This document shows, piece after piece, positions 1 through 8,390 of a stretch of 42,406 bases of DNA. The position numbers and the translations under genes were made by a program. A model generated the notes under the pieces. The model was not told the DNA's origin and did not search any database. It saw only the letters and a list, made by a program, of their open reading frames with translations. The stretch is from assembly GCA_019310425.1 (NCBI GenBank), contig JAFDEI010000031.1:1-42406 (forward strand), written 5' to 3'. The DNA comes from Deltaproteobacteria bacterium. GTDB taxonomy: Bacteria; Myxococcota_A; UBA9160; SMWR01. Each line of letters begins with the position of its first letter. Position 1 is the first letter of the stretch.

Positions 1-44
1 GCCGCGTCCCAGGACACAACACTAGCCCCGACCGGCAACAGGCA

Positions 45-1643
45 ATGCTGAAGATCTCTAGACTTTTCACCCGCGGCCTGCTCGCGTCGTTGCTGCTGAT
101 CGCAACTGCCTCGCCGCCCGCGTTCGCGGACGACATCGATGGCGGCCTCGATGACGTTCTCGGGGGCTTCGACGATGAGGAGCCGGAAGACGCTCTCGAT
201 GGTTTCGACGATGAGGATGGCGACGGAGAAGACGACGTCTTCGGGGGCTTCGACGATGACTTCGAGGCCAGCGGGGGCGACGATTCAGCGCCCCCGCTGG
301 ATCGGCTCTGGGAAATCACCGGAAGCCTCAGCCTCGGCGGTTCGGTCAACTACCTCGCGCACGAAGCATTCAAGGGGCCCGGCGAGACCACCGACTACAC
401 CGGCCTCCAGCGACTCCGCTCCCGCCTGAATCTCCAGGTCGACTTCGACCTGCCCATGGATTGGAAGCTGCGCATTGCGGGCTTTGCCTTCTACGACTGG
501 GCCTACCTGCTTAACGGCCGCAACGACTACAGCGACGAGGTTCTCGACCTGTATGAGTGGGAGGTGGATTTCCAGGAGTTCTACCTCCAGGGCAGCCCGC
601 TCGACGACCTCGACCTCAAAGTCGGGCGCCAGGTCGTGAACTGGGGACGTTCCGACAGCCTGCAAGTACTGGACGTGCTGAATCCGCTCGACAACCGCGA
701 GCCGGGCCTGACCGACATCGAGGATATTCGCCGCCCGACCAGCATGATCAAGGCCGACTACTACCTCGGCGACTGGTCGCTGTCGCTGATCGCGATTCCG
801 GAGCTCCGCTTCGACCTGATTCCGGTGGTCGGCAACGACTTCGCACCCGTCACGGAATCCATCGGCACCGCCGGATTCTTCGTGGCACCGCAATGGGAGC
901 CGAAGGTGAGCTTCAAGAACACCGAGTGGGCGGTCCGACTGATGGGGATCTTCTCGGGCTGGGACATCTCGTTCCACTACGCGAACCACTGGCTGAATTC
1001 ACCGTACCTCGACCCAGTCATCAATGTAATTCTGCGTCCCCCGCCGGACCTGCCGGATGTCTCGTTCGAGGGAACCAAGACGCGTTACAGCCGCGTCCAG
1101 ATAGCCGGCACCGGAGCGAACTACACCATCGGAAGCTGGCTCTTGAAGACCGAGTTCGCCTGGATCGACGGTACTCATTACACCACGAGCGAAGAGTTCG
1201 ACCTTTCGGCCCTGGGCCTGGACCTGGGCGTGGTCGACGTGCCGACCGGGACCGTTCGGAAGGACCGCCTCGACTTCATGGCGGGCGTCGAGTACTACGG
1301 CTTCAACAACACCAACATCGCGATCGAAATCGTGAACCGACACATCCTCGACTACCAGCGCAACATGCGCCCGATCTTCGGAGTTCGCGAGAATCAGGTC
1401 GAGACCGCGCTGCGCATCACCCGCAATTTCATGAACGAACGCCTCGACGTCACGTTGCTCGGAATCATCTTCGGCACCAAGGCCCAGGATGGCAGCATCG
1501 TTCGCGCCGAAGCGCGCTACGACGTAATGGACGGGATCGAAATCGGCCTGGGGATGGTTTTCTACCAGAAGGGCGAAACACCACTGTTCAGCAACATCGC
1601 GAGGAACGACCGCATCTTCTTCGAAGTGAAGTACAGCTTCTAG
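45..1643 (+). CDS. DUF1302-type outer-membrane beta-barrel protein
   Basis: A 532-residue exported protein. Residues 1-29 form a signal peptide (basic start, hydrophobic core, cleavage after AFA). Residues 30-80 are an extremely acidic linker with three GGFDDE/DGFDDE/GGFDDD-type repeats. The rest is a series of alternating aromatic strands (for example KVGRQVVNWGRSDSLQVLDVLNP) ending in an aromatic residue (KYSF), as in outer-membrane barrels. The VVNWG...LNP stretch and overall length match the DUF1302 family, which commonly sits beside DUF1329 proteins and MMPL/RND exporters. No such partner is visible because the window begins 44 bases upstream. A role in export or uptake of hydrophobic compounds is inference from that usual context. 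It converges on the next gene with only 8 bases between stops. Confidence 0.8.
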   Translation: MLKISRLFTRGLLASLLLIATASPPAFADDIDGGLDDVLGGFDDEEPEDALDGFDDEDGDGEDDVFGGFDDDFEASGGDDSAPPLDRLWEITGSLSLGGSVNYLAHEAFKGPGETTDYTGLQRLRSRLNLQVDFDLPMDWKLRIAGFAFYDWAYLLNGRNDYSDEVLDLYEWEVDFQEFYLQGSPLDDLDLKVGRQVVNWGRSDSLQVLDVLNPLDNREPGLTDIEDIRRPTSMIKADYYLGDWSLSLIAIPELRFDLIPVVGNDFAPVTESIGTAGFFVAPQWEPKVSFKNTEWAVRLMGIFSGWDISFHYANHWLNSPYLDPVINVILRPPPDLPDVSFEGTKTRYSRVQIAGTGANYTIGSWLLKTEFAWIDGTHYTTSEEFDLSALGLDLGVVDVPTGTVRKDRLDFMAGVEYYGFNNTNIAIEIVNRHILDYQRNMRPIFGVRENQVETALRITRNFMNERLDVTLLGIIFGTKAQDGSIVRAEARYDVMDGIEIGLGMVFYQKGETPLFSNIARNDRIFFEVKYSF

Positions 1644-1651
1644 TAACGGGA

Positions 1652-2743
1652 TCAGTCCGGGTATTCGAGGCGGACCTTGCGACTCTGGCAGCGCGACTGG
1701 CAGGTGAGCACCCAGCCTTCGGCCAACAGGTTCGGAGTCAGACAGTCGTTCACAGTCATCTTCACGTCGCCTTCGGCGAGTTTGGCCATGCAGCACGAGC
1801 AGTAGCCTTCTTCGCACGAGAAGGGCGGATCGAGGCCGGCACGCCTCGCCGCGGCAAGCACGGAATCACCTTCGCGGTACGGAACCTCGTGGGTCTTGCC
1901 GTCGAGAACGACGGTGATCGACTCCGGCGTGCCGTCCGGCACTGCGTCGGTGGCGACTTCGACCGGCACGGCATCGTCCCCGGGGTCGTGCGGCGAAACG
2001 AACCGCTCGACGTGGATCTTCCCGCGTCCGTTGACCCCGAGGTCGGCAAGCGCATGTTCGATGACATCCATGAACGGGCCGGGGCCACACAGGTAGAAAT
2101 CTCGCTCGAGATCGCTCGCGACGATTTCCCGAACCGCTTCCGCGCTGAGGAATCCGTCGCTGTCGTCGAAGCTGTAGCGGACCCGGAGGCGGCCGCTGTT
2201 CGCTTGCACGAGTTCGTCGATTTCCTGTTGGAAGATTACCGAACGCCGATCGCGGTTGGCATACAGAAGCGCGATCGATCGATCGCCGATCGCCAACGCG
2301 GTCTTGAGGATCGAAATCACCGGTGTGATCCCGCTGCCGCCCGCGAATAGCGCGATTCCGCGCCGCTCGGCGCCCAATACGAACAGCCCACCGGGCGGGA
2401 CGACCATGAGCGTATCGCCGACCTCCAGGCGGGTATTCAGCAGGTTCGAGATCCGGCCATCCTCGACGCGCTTGACCGTCACCTTGTGCTCGCCATCGGT
2501 GACAGGCGAGCTCGCGAGCGAATAGCTGCGGGTGAGCACCTTCCCCTCGTAGGGAATCTTGAAGCTCAGGAACTGCCCCGCCTCGTACCCAAAGGCCCGT
2601 GTCAGATCATCCGGGATCTCGAAAACGATCGAACGCGCATCGGGGATCTCCTCGACAATCTTCGAGACGCGCAGCTCGAAGCAATTCGCCGTCGCCTCCG
2701 CCCAATCGGAGTCCGATACACCTGCACTCTTCGGATCGATCAT
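1652..2743 (-). CDS. KshB/PaaE-type oxygenase reductase (FAD, NAD(P)H, 2Fe-2S)
   Basis: A 363-residue electron-transfer protein for an oxygenase. In order it has a ferredoxin-reductase FAD domain with RSYS at residues 72-75, an NAD(P)H domain with GGSGITP at 135-141 and CGP at 219-221, and a C-terminal plant-type 2Fe-2S domain with Cys310, Cys315, Cys318 and Cys348 (C-x4-C-x2-C-x29-C). The order FAD-NAD-ferredoxin and the length match the reductases of 3-ketosteroid 9-alpha-hydroxylase (KshB) and phenylacetyl-CoA epoxidase (PaaE). It would pass electrons from NAD(P)H to a Rieske or di-iron oxygenase in the cytoplasm. No oxygenase component lies in the window, so the substrate is unknown. It is the last gene of a minus-strand set, separated from the flavoenzyme upstream by a strong stem-loop. 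Confidence 0.88.
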   Translation of the reverse strand: MIDPKSAGVSDSDWAEATANCFELRVSKIVEEIPDARSIVFEIPDDLTRAFGYEAGQFLSFKIPYEGKVLTRSYSLASSPVTDGEHKVTVKRVEDGRISNLLNTRLEVGDTLMVVPPGGLFVLGAERRGIALFAGGSGITPVISILKTALAIGDRSIALLYANRDRRSVIFQQEIDELVQANSGRLRVRYSFDDSDGFLSAEAVREIVASDLERDFYLCGPGPFMDVIEHALADLGVNGRGKIHVERFVSPHDPGDDAVPVEVATDAVPDGTPESITVVLDGKTHEVPYREGDSVLAAARRAGLDPPFSCEEGYCSCCMAKLAEGDVKMTVNDCLTPNLLAEGWVLTCQSRCQSRKVRLEYPD

Positions 2744-2809
2744 TGGAATGGGACGCCTCAGCGTACGGTTCCGGATTCCCGCCGGGTCGAAAACGGGTGA
2801 GCAGCCTAG

Positions 2810-2835
2810 CGCATCCGCGCGGCTGCGCGGATGCG
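2810..2835. terminator. perfect 10-bp stem-loop between two minus-strand genes
   Basis: CGCATCCGCG at 2810-2819 pairs exactly with CGCGGATGCG at 2826-2835 around a six-base loop. It lies 7 bases beyond the stop of the flavoenzyme and 66 bases before the start of the reductase on the minus strand. There is no following T-run in either direction, so it is either a non-canonical terminator or a processing or stability element that could lower expression of the downstream reductase. Confidence 0.55.
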
Positions 2836-2842
2836 ACTTGCG

Positions 2843-4264
2843 TCAGGCCGCCCCACCCGATGTCGGTCCGGGCAGCAGCACGCCGGGGTTCAGAAGATCG
2901 TCGGGGTCGAGAGCGTGCTTGAGGGAACGCAACAGCGCGACTCCCGAGACACCGATCTCGTCGACCAGCCGATCGCGACGCACCCGCCCGATGCCGTGGT
3001 GGTGCGAGATACCACCGCCCGCAGCAACGGTGGCGTCCAGGGTGCGACGCCAGCACTCGCGATAGGTCGCTTCCATGTCGTCGCGATCCTCGGGACGCGC
3101 GAGGAAAGTGATGTACAGATTCGTTCCGGATCGGTAGCTGTGGCTCGAATGAGCGCTCGCGAGCAGGATTCCCGGTACCCCCTCGAGTGCGCCGATCGCC
3201 TGTTGGTACAGCTCCGCGACCCGCGACCACGGGCACGCGACCTCGATGGTGTCGAGGACGACCCCCTGCTCGAGGAACGGGCGGAAGCCGGGCACGTCGT
3301 TTCGCCTCTCGAACCACTTCTGCACGGCGGCGACATCGGCTTCGACTCCGCCGGCTTCGCGGCAGATCTCGCCGACCGCGGAATACTGCACATCGACGAG
3401 CGACGAGGGCCCCTCGTGCAGCAGGATCAACATCGCGCGGCCGGTCGGGCAGGCCTCGGGGAAGTGGCGTTCGGACTCACGAGAGTCGTACAACCGCACC
3501 ACGGGCGGACGCCATCCGGCTGCGATCATTCGGCGCACCGGCTCGATTCCTACTTGCAGACTCTCGAAGTGAAATGCCTGGCCGCGGCTCGCTTCCGGAC
3601 GTCGGCGCAGCGACAAGGTCACCTCGGTGATGACCCCGAAGACGCCCTCGCTTCCGAGAAAGACCTGTCGGAGGTCGGGGCCGACCGAGGCGCGCGGCGT
3701 CCTGCGTGTGCGAAGGATGCGGCCGTCGGGAAGTACCGCCTCGAGATCGAGTAGCATGTCCTCGATGTTCCCGTAGGCCGTGGAATACTGGCCGGAAGCC
3801 CGCGTCGCCACCCAGCCACCGACGGTCGACAGCCCGATCGACTGCGGCCAGTGGCCGATCGTCAGGCACTCGCGTTCCACCAGCCGTTCCGCCTCCATCC
3901 CGTTGGTTCCAGCCCGAAACGTTGCAGTCAGATCGTGGGGTTCGAGATGGAGCAACCCGGACAGCTCCCGTGTCGAAAGGACCACCCCACCCTCGGGCAC
4001 CACCACGCCACCACAGACGCCGGATCCGCCGCCGTACGGAACGACTGGGACACGCGCCTCACGACACAACCGCAGGGTCGCAACCACGTCGGCGGTCGAG
4101 CAGGCCTCCACCACCGCGAGCGGGTCCGGGCCCGGTCGGCCCTCGAGGTCGCGAAGATCAGAGACCACCCAGGTGTCGCGGCGATGCGCGGAAAGGACTT
4201 CGGAGTCGGTACGAACGACTCGCTCGCCGAGTTCCTTTCGAAGCGACGCTACGATGTCCTCCAT
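2843..4264 (-). CDS. alkyl-DHAP-synthase-like FAD-binding oxidase
   Basis: A 473-residue flavoprotein of the vanillyl-alcohol-oxidase fold. The PYGGGSGVCGG loop at residues 76-86 is the FAD pyrophosphate-binding motif. The stretches LSTVGGWVATRASGQYSTAYGN (146-167, paraphrased here by ends) and LGSEGVFGVITEVTL complete the FAD domain. The C-terminal domain carries SHHHGIG at 420-426 and LDPDDLLNPG at 452-461. The histidine cluster is the hallmark of alkyl-dihydroxyacetone-phosphate synthase (AGPS), which swaps an acyl chain for a fatty alcohol to make ether lipids. D-lactate/glycolate oxidases of the same fold usually lack it. The SDR gene upstream (30-base gap) could supply the ketone reduction that follows AGPS. 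Ether-lipid synthesis is an inference; a general FAD-linked dehydrogenase remains possible. Confidence 0.78.
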   Translation of the reverse strand: MEDIVASLRKELGERVVRTDSEVLSAHRRDTWVVSDLRDLEGRPGPDPLAVVEACSTADVVATLRLCREARVPVVPYGGGSGVCGGVVVPEGGVVLSTRELSGLLHLEPHDLTATFRAGTNGMEAERLVERECLTIGHWPQSIGLSTVGGWVATRASGQYSTAYGNIEDMLLDLEAVLPDGRILRTRRTPRASVGPDLRQVFLGSEGVFGVITEVTLSLRRRPEASRGQAFHFESLQVGIEPVRRMIAAGWRPPVVRLYDSRESERHFPEACPTGRAMLILLHEGPSSLVDVQYSAVGEICREAGGVEADVAAVQKWFERRNDVPGFRPFLEQGVVLDTIEVACPWSRVAELYQQAIGALEGVPGILLASAHSSHSYRSGTNLYITFLARPEDRDDMEATYRECWRRTLDATVAAGGGISHHHGIGRVRRDRLVDEIGVSGVALLRSLKHALDPDDLLNPGVLLPGPTSGGAA

Positions 4265-4294
4265 CTCGCTGCCTCCGTCAATGCAGACCCGGAG

Positions 4295-5023
4295 CTATTC
4301 TTCGGGATCACGGAGATCCAGCACCGCTCCGTTCGCATGCCCACCATCGAGTAACGCCCACAGATCGCCAGCGACGATGGCCGGATCGCGCAGTTCGCCG
4401 CTCTGGTGCAGTGCGACGAACTTTCCGACTTCCGGAAAGGCGCTGGTCGGCATCGCGCGGATCTGCTCCTGCATTTCGGTCGCGACGACTCCTGGAGCCA
4501 CCGAAAGGACGCGGCATCCTCCACCGCGGCGATCCTGCTCGGCGCCCGCGGCACGCACCCACTGGTCGACCGCGGCCTTGCCCGCCCCGTACGAAGTCCA
4601 GCCCTCATATACACTGGACGCGGCTCCGGAACTGATGAAGATCAGCCAGGCATTCGTGTTGCCCTTCGCGACCGCGCGCAGAAACGCGTCGCCCAGCACC
4701 TGCGGCGCGGCGCTGTTCAGCAGCACGTTGCGAAGGTATTCCCCGGCGTCTACTTCGCCCGCATAGCCAATCGGCTCGAGAGTTCCGGCGCTGTGAATGA
4801 AAATCACACGCTCACCGGCGAACCCCGGAATCTCGCGATCAAACAGTTCGTCGACGCGTCGCCACTCGGCCGGATCGGCGAGGTCCGCGGCGAAGTGCTC
4901 ACAGCCCGCACCGCCACGCCGGCTGATGTCGATCGTACGCGCGTCGTCGAACGGCTGAGCGCGCACAAGGGCGAGCCCGATCCCACTCGACGCACCGCTC
5001 ACGAAGACCAGGCTCTTCGACAT
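4295..5023 (-). CDS. short-chain dehydrogenase/reductase (SDR)
   Basis: A 242-residue classical-type SDR with an N-terminal Rossmann fold. SGASSGIG at residues 9-16 binds the dinucleotide, HSAG at 77-80 takes the place of NAG, and the catalytic set is Ser131/132, Tyr145 and Lys149 (SYGAGK). The length and motif spacing are normal for the family, which reduces ketones or oxidises alcohols with NAD(P). The ATG at 5021-5023 opens a minus-strand set with the AGPS-like flavoenzyme (30 bases downstream) and the oxygenase reductase. If the flavoenzyme makes alkyl-DHAP, this SDR is a candidate alkyl-DHAP reductase, but the sequence alone does not define its substrate. Its sequence also resembles sepiapterin/benzil-reductase-like SDRs. 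Confidence 0.85.
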   Translation of the reverse strand: MSKSLVFVSGASSGIGLALVRAQPFDDARTIDISRRGGAGCEHFAADLADPAEWRRVDELFDREIPGFAGERVIFIHSAGTLEPIGYAGEVDAGEYLRNVLLNSAAPQVLGDAFLRAVAKGNTNAWLIFISSGAASSVYEGWTSYGAGKAAVDQWVRAAGAEQDRRGGGCRVLSVAPGVVATEMQEQIRAMPTSAFPEVGKFVALHQSGELRDPAIVAGDLWALLDGGHANGAVLDLRDPEE

Positions 5024-5148
5024 GGTACGGAATCTAGCCTGATTCTCAGCCCGAAGTCGCGCGCCACACGCCAGCCAGGGCCCCGGAACGAGGGAAGATC
5101 ACCTATCCTCGGAGATCGACTCGTCGGGCACCGCATCGGGAGACGCAC

Positions 5149-6000
5149 ATGAACTCAAGCGCCGGCCGTCGGATCGTCGCCGTACCGCTGCTCGCCGCGC
5201 TACTCATTGTCGGCCACGGATGCTCTCGCGGTGAAGCAAGGCTCAGCACCGACGAGGCCCTGGAACTGTTAGCGCTGTCCAATATTTCGCCGCAATTCGG
5301 CGCTGTGCGTGAATTTCTGGATGCACAGATCGCGCAGCGCCGGACGACGTGGACACCCGAGCAGTTCGACATCGCAACCCGCGTGATCGGCGAGCGCCTC
5401 GCCGCGGAGAATCTGTCCCGTATGATCCTCGATCGCCTGGAAACACAGCCGGATCCGCCCTTCACGGACACAGTCCTCGAGTGGCTCCGGACACCCGAAG
5501 TCCGCCAGGTCCACGCGGCGGCCACCATCACCACGAACGCCGAGGCCGCCGCAGAACTCGGGGTCTTCATGGCCGTAGAAAACCGGATCCAACCGTCTGA
5601 CGAACGACTCGCGCTGATCGAGCGCTACGACCGGGCCGCTCGATGCTCGAGCAATTCCAGCAGTTCGCTGCGCCTGGCGATCTACGGAGCCGGGTTGATG
5701 TCGGATGCGCTCCTACCGAGCGACGCGCGCGCCGGGATCGATGCCTTGAGACGGTTCGCGGAACAGAAGAGCGAGTTGCTCGCGCCGTTCTTCGAGGAGC
5801 TGTCTGCGGTCACTCTGCAGTTCGCGTTCCGAGGCTTGTCCGACGCCGAGGTTGCGGCCGTCGTCGAACGCAGCGAATCCGAGCCGGTGCAGTGGTATTA
5901 CCGGACCCTGTCGAACGTGCTCCTCGACTCTCTCGAGGAGGTTTCGAGCAATCTTGGAGTTTCGTTCGTGGCCGCACTCGAATCGCAGCCAGACGCCTGA
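5149..6000 (+). CDS. predicted lipoprotein, mostly helical
   Basis: A 283-residue protein with a lipoprotein signal: a basic start, a hydrophobic stretch at about residues 9-22 and a lipobox ending at Cys25 (IVGHGC). The mature part is rich in Leu, Ala and Glu with amphipathic helical pattern and has no motif I recognise. GGGAG lies 7 bases before the ATG, supporting the start. The next gene, a ZIP transporter, begins 3 bases after its stop, so the two are almost surely cotranscribed and may be translationally coupled. An envelope role linked to metal handling is only a guess from that context. A divergent minus-strand SDR starts 125 bases upstream. Confidence 0.75.
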   Translation: MNSSAGRRIVAVPLLAALLIVGHGCSRGEARLSTDEALELLALSNISPQFGAVREFLDAQIAQRRTTWTPEQFDIATRVIGERLAAENLSRMILDRLETQPDPPFTDTVLEWLRTPEVRQVHAAATITTNAEAAAELGVFMAVENRIQPSDERLALIERYDRAARCSSNSSSSLRLAIYGAGLMSDALLPSDARAGIDALRRFAEQKSELLAPFFEELSAVTLQFAFRGLSDAEVAAVVERSESEPVQWYYRTLSNVLLDSLEEVSSNLGVSFVAALESQPDA

Positions 6001-6003
6001 CGC

Positions 6004-6747
6004 GTGGAAACGTTGGGATGGATCGTTGGAAGTGGGCTGGCGATGAGCGCGATCGCGCTGATCGGAGCCGTCACGATGGCTCTGTCGGAGAACACGCGGG
6101 AACGACTGATCCTCCCGCTCGTCGCATTCTCGGCGGGTTCGCTGCTCAGCGGCGCGCTGCTCCACATGATTCCCGAGGCCATCGAGCGATCCGGCGGGTC
6201 GTATTCGACCTATCTCTGGGTGCTGGTCGGCTTTACCACCTTCTTCGCGCTTGAACAGTTCCTGCACTGGCACCATTGGCATCATGACGCAACCGACCGA
6301 AAGAGCCCACTCAGCTACCTCATGGTGGCCGGTGACAGCATCCACAACTTCCTCGGCGGCGTCGCAGTAGCTGGCACGTTCCTGGTCGACGTCTCCCTCG
6401 GCATCACGACCTGGGTGGTCGCCGCCGCCCACGAGGTCCCGCAGGAGCTCGGAAAGTACGGCGTCCTGCTACACGGGGGCTGGAGCAAGAAGCGCGCCTT
6501 GCTCGTCAGCGTCGCGTCGTCGCTCACCTTCCTGGTGGGCAGCGTGCTCACCTACGTGGCCTCGGCAGGAACCGACGTAGCATTTCTGGTGCCATTTGCA
6601 GCCGGGAATTTCCTCTATATTGCCGCCTCTGATCTGGTCCCTGAAGTAAACAAGCACCACAGCATCCGAATCAACCTGCTGCATTTCTGGTCTTTCGTTG
6701 CCGGGATTGCATTGTTGCTCGCAATCAAGGAGTCTGCATGGCACTGA
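6004..6747 (+). CDS. ZIP-family divalent metal transporter
   Basis: A 247-residue inner-membrane protein with about seven to eight hydrophobic segments. The ZIP signature residues are present: HMIPE at 54-58 in one helix, DSIHNFLGG at 111-119 in transmembrane helix 4 and HEVPQELG at 143-150 in helix 5. These His, Asn and Glu residues form the binuclear metal site in this family, which imports Zn, Fe or Mn. A histidine-rich loop HWHHWHH at residues 88-94 precedes the metal-site helices and probably senses or collects metal. The start is a GTG at 6004, three bases after the upstream lipoprotein stop. No internal ATG gives a complete first helix. No Fur or Zur box is evident. Confidence 0.88.
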   Translation: METLGWIVGSGLAMSAIALIGAVTMALSENTRERLILPLVAFSAGSLLSGALLHMIPEAIERSGGSYSTYLWVLVGFTTFFALEQFLHWHHWHHDATDRKSPLSYLMVAGDSIHNFLGGVAVAGTFLVDVSLGITTWVVAAAHEVPQELGKYGVLLHGGWSKKRALLVSVASSLTFLVGSVLTYVASAGTDVAFLVPFAAGNFLYIAASDLVPEVNKHHSIRINLLHFWSFVAGIALLLAIKESAWH

Positions 6748-6920
6748 CCGGTGCCCCACCGCCGACATCCGGCCGATAGGGGCAAGACGAGCGCACAGTT
6801 TCCTGCTACTAATTGGATCTACCGGGTCGCTGCCTGCTGGCTTGATTCGCCCCTGGGGTCGCCGTCATAGACGTCTATCACCCCTACCTTCTGAGATGAA
6901 CCCGGTCCGTAAACACATCG

Positions 6921-6965
6921 ACCGAGCACCGAGCGGTTCGGTGCCGGTAAACGCCCTATAAGGGC
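6921..6965. other. two stem-loops in the leader of the small basic protein
   Basis: GCACCGA (6926-6932) pairs with TCGGTGC (6938-6944) around GCGGT. The stem extends by ACCG (6921-6924) with CGGT (6945-6948), leaving one bulged A. Directly after it GCCC-TATAA-GGGC forms a short hairpin at 6953-6965. They lie 45-89 bases before the ATG at 7010. They could end the ZIP transcript or form a regulatory leader for the next gene. There is no clear T-run. Confidence 0.45.
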
Positions 6966-7009
6966 ATGACATCCGCCGTCAAGGCAATAATGGGAGTGAA
7001 ACGCATTCC

Positions 7010-7258
7010 ATGGCCGCAAAGAAAAAGAAGAAGACGACAAAGAAGAAGAGCTCCGGTTGGGGCGGACGCCGCCCGGGCGCAGGACGCCCGCCTGGAACAG
7101 GCAAGGGGCCGTCTCCGGGCGCACGGATCAACCGGGTCGTCGCGATGCTCAGCAATGACGAATTGAAGGCCTTGAAGCGAATCGCGAAGCAGAAGAAGCT
7201 CCCGCTGGGAACCGCAGCCTACGAGATCATCGCGCGCACACTCAAACGTTCAAGCTGA
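7010..7258 (+). CDS. small, very basic DNA-binding-like protein (Lys tail, AT-hook-like, RHH-like)
   Basis: An 82-residue protein made of three parts. Residues 1-15 are almost all lysine, like histone H1 or HU tails. Residues 17-30 contain GWGGRRPGAGRPPG, which resembles an AT-hook (GRP core flanked by arginine) and is common in small phage and chromosomal DNA-binding proteins. Residues 40-80 (NRVVAMLSNDELKALKRIAK, then PLGTAAYEIIARTLK) have the strand-helix-helix pattern of ribbon-helix-helix repressors. It stands alone between a 262-base leader and a 681-base gene-poor stretch. A role as nucleoid protein or sequence-tolerant repressor is inference from composition and motif. I cannot name a known family. 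Confidence 0.7.
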   Translation: MAAKKKKKTTKKKSSGWGGRRPGAGRPPGTGKGPSPGARINRVVAMLSNDELKALKRIAKQKKLPLGTAAYEIIARTLKRSS

Positions 7259-7939
7259 TCCTCGACCATCGCAAGCACCGCTGAATTCGAGCAGCCGGTC
7301 GTCGGAATCATTGGCGTCCGGCCGCTCGCGTTGGCGCGGCAAGGCCCAAGGCCCAAGGCCGGCAGGCGGTCTCGCGCGGGGCTGCGGTTCGAAGGAGTCC
7401 CGACCGGAGTTTCGTCTCGCCTCGAGGCAGAATGACAGCAACAACAGCCACTTGGTTCCGATCAGATCCTCGAGACGCCGTCTCCTCTCGGAGAACGGCC
7501 CCGGTCAGGACTTGGAACGAATTTCACTTCGGGGCAGCCAAAGCAACCGGATAACGACCTCGAGGCCCACGGCGATCACTCGACCGTCGCGGGAACACTC
7601 TGATCGAAGCTAGAACACGCCCCCCGCTCCTATCCGCCTTATCGGCAACCTCGCGCGGAGATTGAACCCGGCCCCGGAGCGGGCCCCGGAACCACTGTGG
7701 GGACAATGCAACAGCGGGAATATTCGATGCCACCGGGAGAGGCGTAACCCTGCGGCACAATAACGGATAAACTGCGCGGCGAGAATGTTCGTCGAGCACA
7801 CCCGAGACCAGAGGACCCTGTGCGGTACGAGCTGAGAGTGTATTTCGACTCACTTGCGACCCGCGAGATCGGGGCCGGGTCGATCGGCTTCGAAATGCCG
7901 CGCGTGCCCGGCTGAGCGCGAAAACGGAAAGCGAGACCC
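7259..7939. other. 681-base stretch without a supported gene
   Basis: Several open frames cross this stretch on both strands, but none has recognisable domains or a good ribosome site. A short tandem repeat, AAGGCCC twice plus AAGGCC, lies at 7341-7360. The segment near 7670-7690 repeats GGCCCCGGA. A 31-codon frame starting with GTG near 7820 has no supported product. It may be regulatory sequence for the DUF35 gene or the debris of a lost gene, since the adjacent locus is also damaged. Confidence 0.5.
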
Positions 7940-8383
7940 ATGCCTGCCAACCACGAAACCAGTGCGCCCGATGCCATTCGAATCGCACGCCCCCGACCGC
8001 GGCCCGCCGTTACGCGCGACAATGCTTTCTTTTGGGACGGCGTACAGGCGGGAAAGCTGCTGATTCAGCGCTGCCGCTGCGAGCGACTGCGCCATCCGCC
8101 GGGCCCGATGTGCCCGAGCTGTCACTCGCTCGAATGGACCGCGATCCTCGCCAACGGCGACGGGCGGATCTACAGCTTCGTAGTCGCCCACCACCCGCCG
8201 GTCCCTCCGTTCGACTACCCGAACGTGATCGTCCTGATCGAGTTGGTCGAGGGCGTCCGCATCGTGTCGAACCTCATCGGCGTAGACCCGGTCCAGGTTG
8301 CAGTCGGCATGCCCGTTCGCGCCATTTTCCCCGAACTCGAGGCCGGCCGTCGCTTCCTGCAGTTCGAGCTGGTCGAGGAGTAG
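7940..8383 (+). CDS. DUF35 zinc-ribbon/OB-fold acyl-CoA-binding protein
   Basis: A 147-residue protein with an N-terminal rubredoxin-like zinc ribbon followed by an OB fold (residues about 65-145). FWDGVQAGKLLIQRC and RLRHPPGPMCPSC are typical DUF35 sequence. Family members bind acyl-CoA and partner with a thiolase-like protein, as ChsH2 does with the Ltp2 aldolase in cholesterol side-chain breakdown. Such a partner lies downstream at 8553. The usual zinc ligands are two CxxC knuckles; here the first is Cys45-Arg-Cys47 (CxC), one residue short, while the second is Cys58-x2-Cys61. GAGA-type purines precede the ATG. Function as the small subunit of an aldolase or thiolase complex is likely; the altered knuckle may weaken metal binding. 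Confidence 0.85.
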   Translation: MPANHETSAPDAIRIARPRPRPAVTRDNAFFWDGVQAGKLLIQRCRCERLRHPPGPMCPSCHSLEWTAILANGDGRIYSFVVAHHPPVPPFDYPNVIVLIELVEGVRIVSNLIGVDPVQVAVGMPVRAIFPELEAGRRFLQFELVEE

Positions 8384-8390
8384 CGCGCCG

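Noticed and set aside
557-2350. Long plus-strand frame of 597 codons
   Set aside because: Arg/Pro/Gly-rich shadow of the DUF1302 gene and the reverse strand of the reductase, with no domains. High GC makes such frames common.
7341-7360. AAGGCCC short tandem repeat as a CRISPR or satellite seed
   Set aside because: Fewer than three full units and no spacers; low-complexity GC sequence.
7381-7400. tRNA T-arm-like GGTTCGAAGG
   Set aside because: The flanking bases do not form the T stem and no acceptor, D or anticodon arm can be drawn.
7524-8194. Minus-strand frames across the gene-poor stretch and the DUF35 gene
   Set aside because: They are antisense to the DUF35 gene or lack any motif and ribosome site.
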